Shown in pieces: positions 7,016-8,393 of a DNA stretch of 8,393 nucleotides. Position numbers and translations under genes: made by a program. The stretch is from positions 1 through 8,393 of the forward strand of contig CAYQZZ010000079.1 in assembly GCA_964422155.1 (NCBI GenBank), in the 5' to 3' direction. How positions within the stretch are numbered: the stretch's first letter is position 1; each line of letters begins with the position of its first letter. Source of the DNA: JBGPRB01 sp964422155 (GTDB taxonomy: Bacteria; Chloroflexota; Dehalococcoidia; Dehalococcoidales; RBG-16-60-22). The notes under the pieces were generated by a model, which did no database searches, had not been told where the DNA came from, and was given only the letters and a program-made list of their open reading frames with translations.

Positions 7016-7249
7016 GTGAGAAGGCTCTTTTTAGTTGTTCTAGCGCTACTAGCCCTAGTTTCAGTTATCATAAGTTGCGAGCCAACGTAAGCCCCAGCGC
7101 TTACACCATCACCTGCACCAACACCATCTCCCACTCCACCACCTACAGATTGCCTCTCAAAATTGAATCTGTTAATAATAGACAAGGGGGCTGCTTTGAA
7201 CTCCTATCAGCCCCCTTGTCGTAAATATCACGCTGGTATAAATTATTAA
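7016..7249 (+). pseudogene. Broken lipoprotein gene start (signal peptide and Pro-rich linker, in-frame stop)
   Basis: A GTG at 7016, five bases after GAAGG (7006-7010), opens a frame that reads as a lipoprotein signal peptide: Met-Arg-Arg, the hydrophobic run LFLVVLALLALVSV, then a lipobox-like IISC with Cys at 7076-7078 and Glu-Pro-Thr after it. TAA at 7088-7090 stops it after 24 codons. Past the stop the same frame stays open to TAA at 7247-7249, and its first part is a Pro/Thr/Ser-rich linker (APALTPSPAPTPSPTPPP), exactly what follows the lipid Cys in many Chloroflexota solute-binding lipoproteins. No binding domain follows, and the remaining 32 or so codons run through the hairpin at 7181-7220. 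The best reading is the decayed 5' end of a lipoprotein gene with a nonsense change and loss of the mature domain. The alternatives are a sequencing or assembly error at the TAA, or chance. The frame-specific composition makes chance unlikely. Confidence 0.55.
7181..7220 (-). terminator. Perfect 13-bp hairpin, probable terminator of the convergent FAD oxidase gene
   Basis: GACAAGGGGGCTG (7181-7193) and CAGCCCCCTTGTC (7208-7220) are perfect reverse complements around a 14-base loop. The structure lies 88 bases past the stop of the minus-strand oxidase. On that strand it is followed by an AT-rich run (TATTATTAAC), not a clean U-tract; on the plus strand the downstream GTAAATATC is even less typical. 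It may work in both directions between convergent units. A remnant of a mobile-element inverted repeat is the other possibility. Confidence 0.5.
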
Positions 7250-7271
7250 GCAGGTCACTCCCGGTTACGCT

Positions 7272-7281
7272 CTAACGTTAG
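7272..7281. repeat. 10-bp perfect palindrome
   Basis: CTAACGTTAG is self-complementary, and half of it recurs as GTTAG at 7297-7301 next to the end of the oxidase gene. It is too short to assign as an operator or attachment site. Listed only because it sits between the hairpin and the oxidase stop. Confidence 0.3.
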
Positions 7282-7307
7282 GACTACTCAACCCCCGTTA
7301 GCAGGAA

Positions 7308-8393
7308 CTAGCCACGTCTGGGTGCCTTTGGGACTACACCATTGGGGTCAAATGCTTCATTAATCTTCCCCAACCATGAAAGGTAATTAGATATACGTGG
7401 TCCAACTATTTCAGGAGGTAAGCCCATTGGCACTGCGAAACAGCCTTCTAAAGCCCTCATATTTGTCTCTCTTCGCCATTCTGCTGCGGCTTTGGCTGCT
7501 TCAGGGTCGGCAGTAGGTCGGTAGAATATTTCCGATTTCCCGAGATGCCCCTGTTCAACTCCCCATCCAAAACATCCAAAAAAGGCTGCGCCATCATCCA
7601 TTGCCAGACCCTTACTTATCAAAGCCCCCTTCCTTTGACCAGCTTCTTGCAGCCACTTCATAGTCAAGTCTCTTTGGCCCATAACAGCAAATCCACCCCA
7701 GGATGCTCCTCCGACACGAAATGTCTCTCTAATAGAAGCAGAGATTCTTATGCACTGGCACAATAGAGTTCCGGCAATTTTGGGATCTTCGACTGGTTCT
7801 AAGGACTTACCGTCAGTTTCACTAAGAATTTGCTGTAATACCCGTTGGTTATATTCAAACTCCTCCGGAGAGTTGCCGGCTATTATTAGCAGGAAGCCGG
7901 GCCCCTGCACCAACTTCCTTAGTCGCGCGAAGTTTTCAATGTCTTCTTCATTACTTGCTGATATATTCGAAGATACCATTGCCATGTTAAAACACATTAG
8001 CTCGTACGATATTTCACTTTCACCGATCTTGAGCTCTGCCTCGTACATTTTCTCTGCTGACGGGAAGCTGAAATACCGCACTATCATGTTTGGCGGTATC
8101 TCGCTCAGGGTGTAATGTGGTGATACCCCTTCTATCGGAAATATTGTGGGCCCCGGCCAGGGATAAACCTTCTGTGCAGCCTTCGTAAATACACCCGGTG
8201 TTACGCCTGGCGGCACAGTACCACTAATCATGCTCCTTAGAGACGGACCTGGCCCGTCACCACAGAACCACTCATCCGAAGACCCCAGCGAACCTAACCT
8301 GATTATTTCCCCTTCAGGAGTTACCCATTCCACAGCCAAATAGTTTCGGTCGTCACCACTGGTGGTCTGGTCCATATGTCCGTGACCCTTGAG
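7308..8393 (-). CDS. FAD-linked oxidase (VAO/PCMH type), C-terminal part, 5' partial
   Basis: C-terminal about 361 residues of a flavin-dependent oxidase or dehydrogenase on the minus strand. The frame is open to the right edge (Leu-Lys-Gly-His-Gly-His before the Met at 8375), so that Met is internal and roughly 150-200 N-terminal residues with the first half of the FAD domain are missing. Counting from Met 8375: the end of the FAD-binding PCMH domain is seen at NYLAVEWVTPEGEIIRLGS (11-29) and GDGPGPSLRSMISG (39-52), where most relatives have GSEGTLG-like sequence. The cap domain follows (FTKAAQKVYPWPGP, then about 100-330). It ends with NYLSWLGKINEAFDPNGVV (330-348), the family's terminal helix plus FDP-x-G-x turn. 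Such enzymes oxidise alcohols, hydroxy acids or 4-alkylphenols; the substrate class cannot be chosen here. It converges on the operon, so it is a separate transcription unit whose promoter lies outside. The codon usage looks less GC-rich than the operon's. Confidence 0.85.
   Translation of the reverse strand, partial: LKGHGHMDQTTSGDDRNYLAVEWVTPEGEIIRLGSLGSSDEWFCGDGPGPSLRSMISGTVPPGVTPGVFTKAAQKVYPWPGPTIFPIEGVSPHYTLSEIPPNMIVRYFSFPSAEKMYEAELKIGESEISYELMCFNMAMVSSNISASNEEDIENFARLRKLVQGPGFLLIIAGNSPEEFEYNQRVLQQILSETDGKSLEPVEDPKIAGTLLCQCIRISASIRETFRVGGASWGGFAVMGQRDLTMKWLQEAGQRKGALISKGLAMDDGAAFFGCFGWGVEQGHLGKSEIFYRPTADPEAAKAAAEWRRETNMRALEGCFAVPMGLPPEIVGPRISNYLSWLGKINEAFDPNGVVPKAPRRG

Noticed and set aside
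6958..7185. Minus-strand frame with a Gly/Val-rich repeat-like stretch
   Set aside because: The Gly-rich run is the complement of the Pro/Thr codons of the lipoprotein linker. No ribosome site or recognisable domain was found.
6946..7224. 92-codon plus-strand open frame across the gap
   Set aside because: It reads Ser/Thr-rich sequence out of frame with the lipoprotein-like reading, which has a ribosome site, signal peptide and linker. It looks like a shadow of that remnant.

Overview
The window looks like anaerobe-type catabolic DNA from a bacterium, most likely a metagenome-derived Chloroflexota (Dehalococcoidia-like) or Desulfobacterota lineage. The taxonomic guess is weak. It rests on the gene content (paired family III CoA-transferases, thiolase-like protein plus DUF35 partner, crotonase) and on a remnant at 7016-7249 that reads like the signal peptide and Pro/Thr-rich linker common in Dehalococcoidia lipoproteins. 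No rRNA, tRNA, CRISPR array or transposase was seen.

Layout. Positions 2-6724 hold seven same-strand genes in a probable operon: an SDR dehydrogenase (5' end outside the window), two different CaiB/BaiF CoA-transferases separated by 8 bases, a thiolase-superfamily protein, a DUF35 zinc-ribbon/OB protein starting 3 bases after it, an enoyl-CoA hydratase with a TTG start, and a tandem double-cupin protein 8 bases further on. Positions 6725-7307 are AT-richer and mostly non-coding, with a broken lipoprotein gene start and a perfect 13-bp hairpin. From 7308 to the right edge a VAO/PCMH-type FAD oxidase lies on the opposite strand, converging on the operon, with its N-terminal half outside the window.

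How the genes could work together (inference). An organic acid would be activated by the two-subunit CoA-transferase. The enoyl-CoA product of a dehydrogenase not present here would be hydrated by the crotonase, then either oxidised by the SDR or cleaved directly by the thiolase-like/DUF35 pair. The gene set resembles the bbs beta-oxidation module for benzylsuccinate (BbsEF, BbsH, BbsCD, BbsAB). Two details differ from a plain copy. The first CoA-transferase has Ser where the catalytic Asp is expected, while the second keeps Asp. The thiolase-like protein lacks the usual Cys/His residues and has tyrosines at two of those sites, which points to an Ltp2-like retro-aldolase rather than a thiolase. 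The double cupin is not part of any module I know and is the least explained member. The substrate cannot be read from the sequence.
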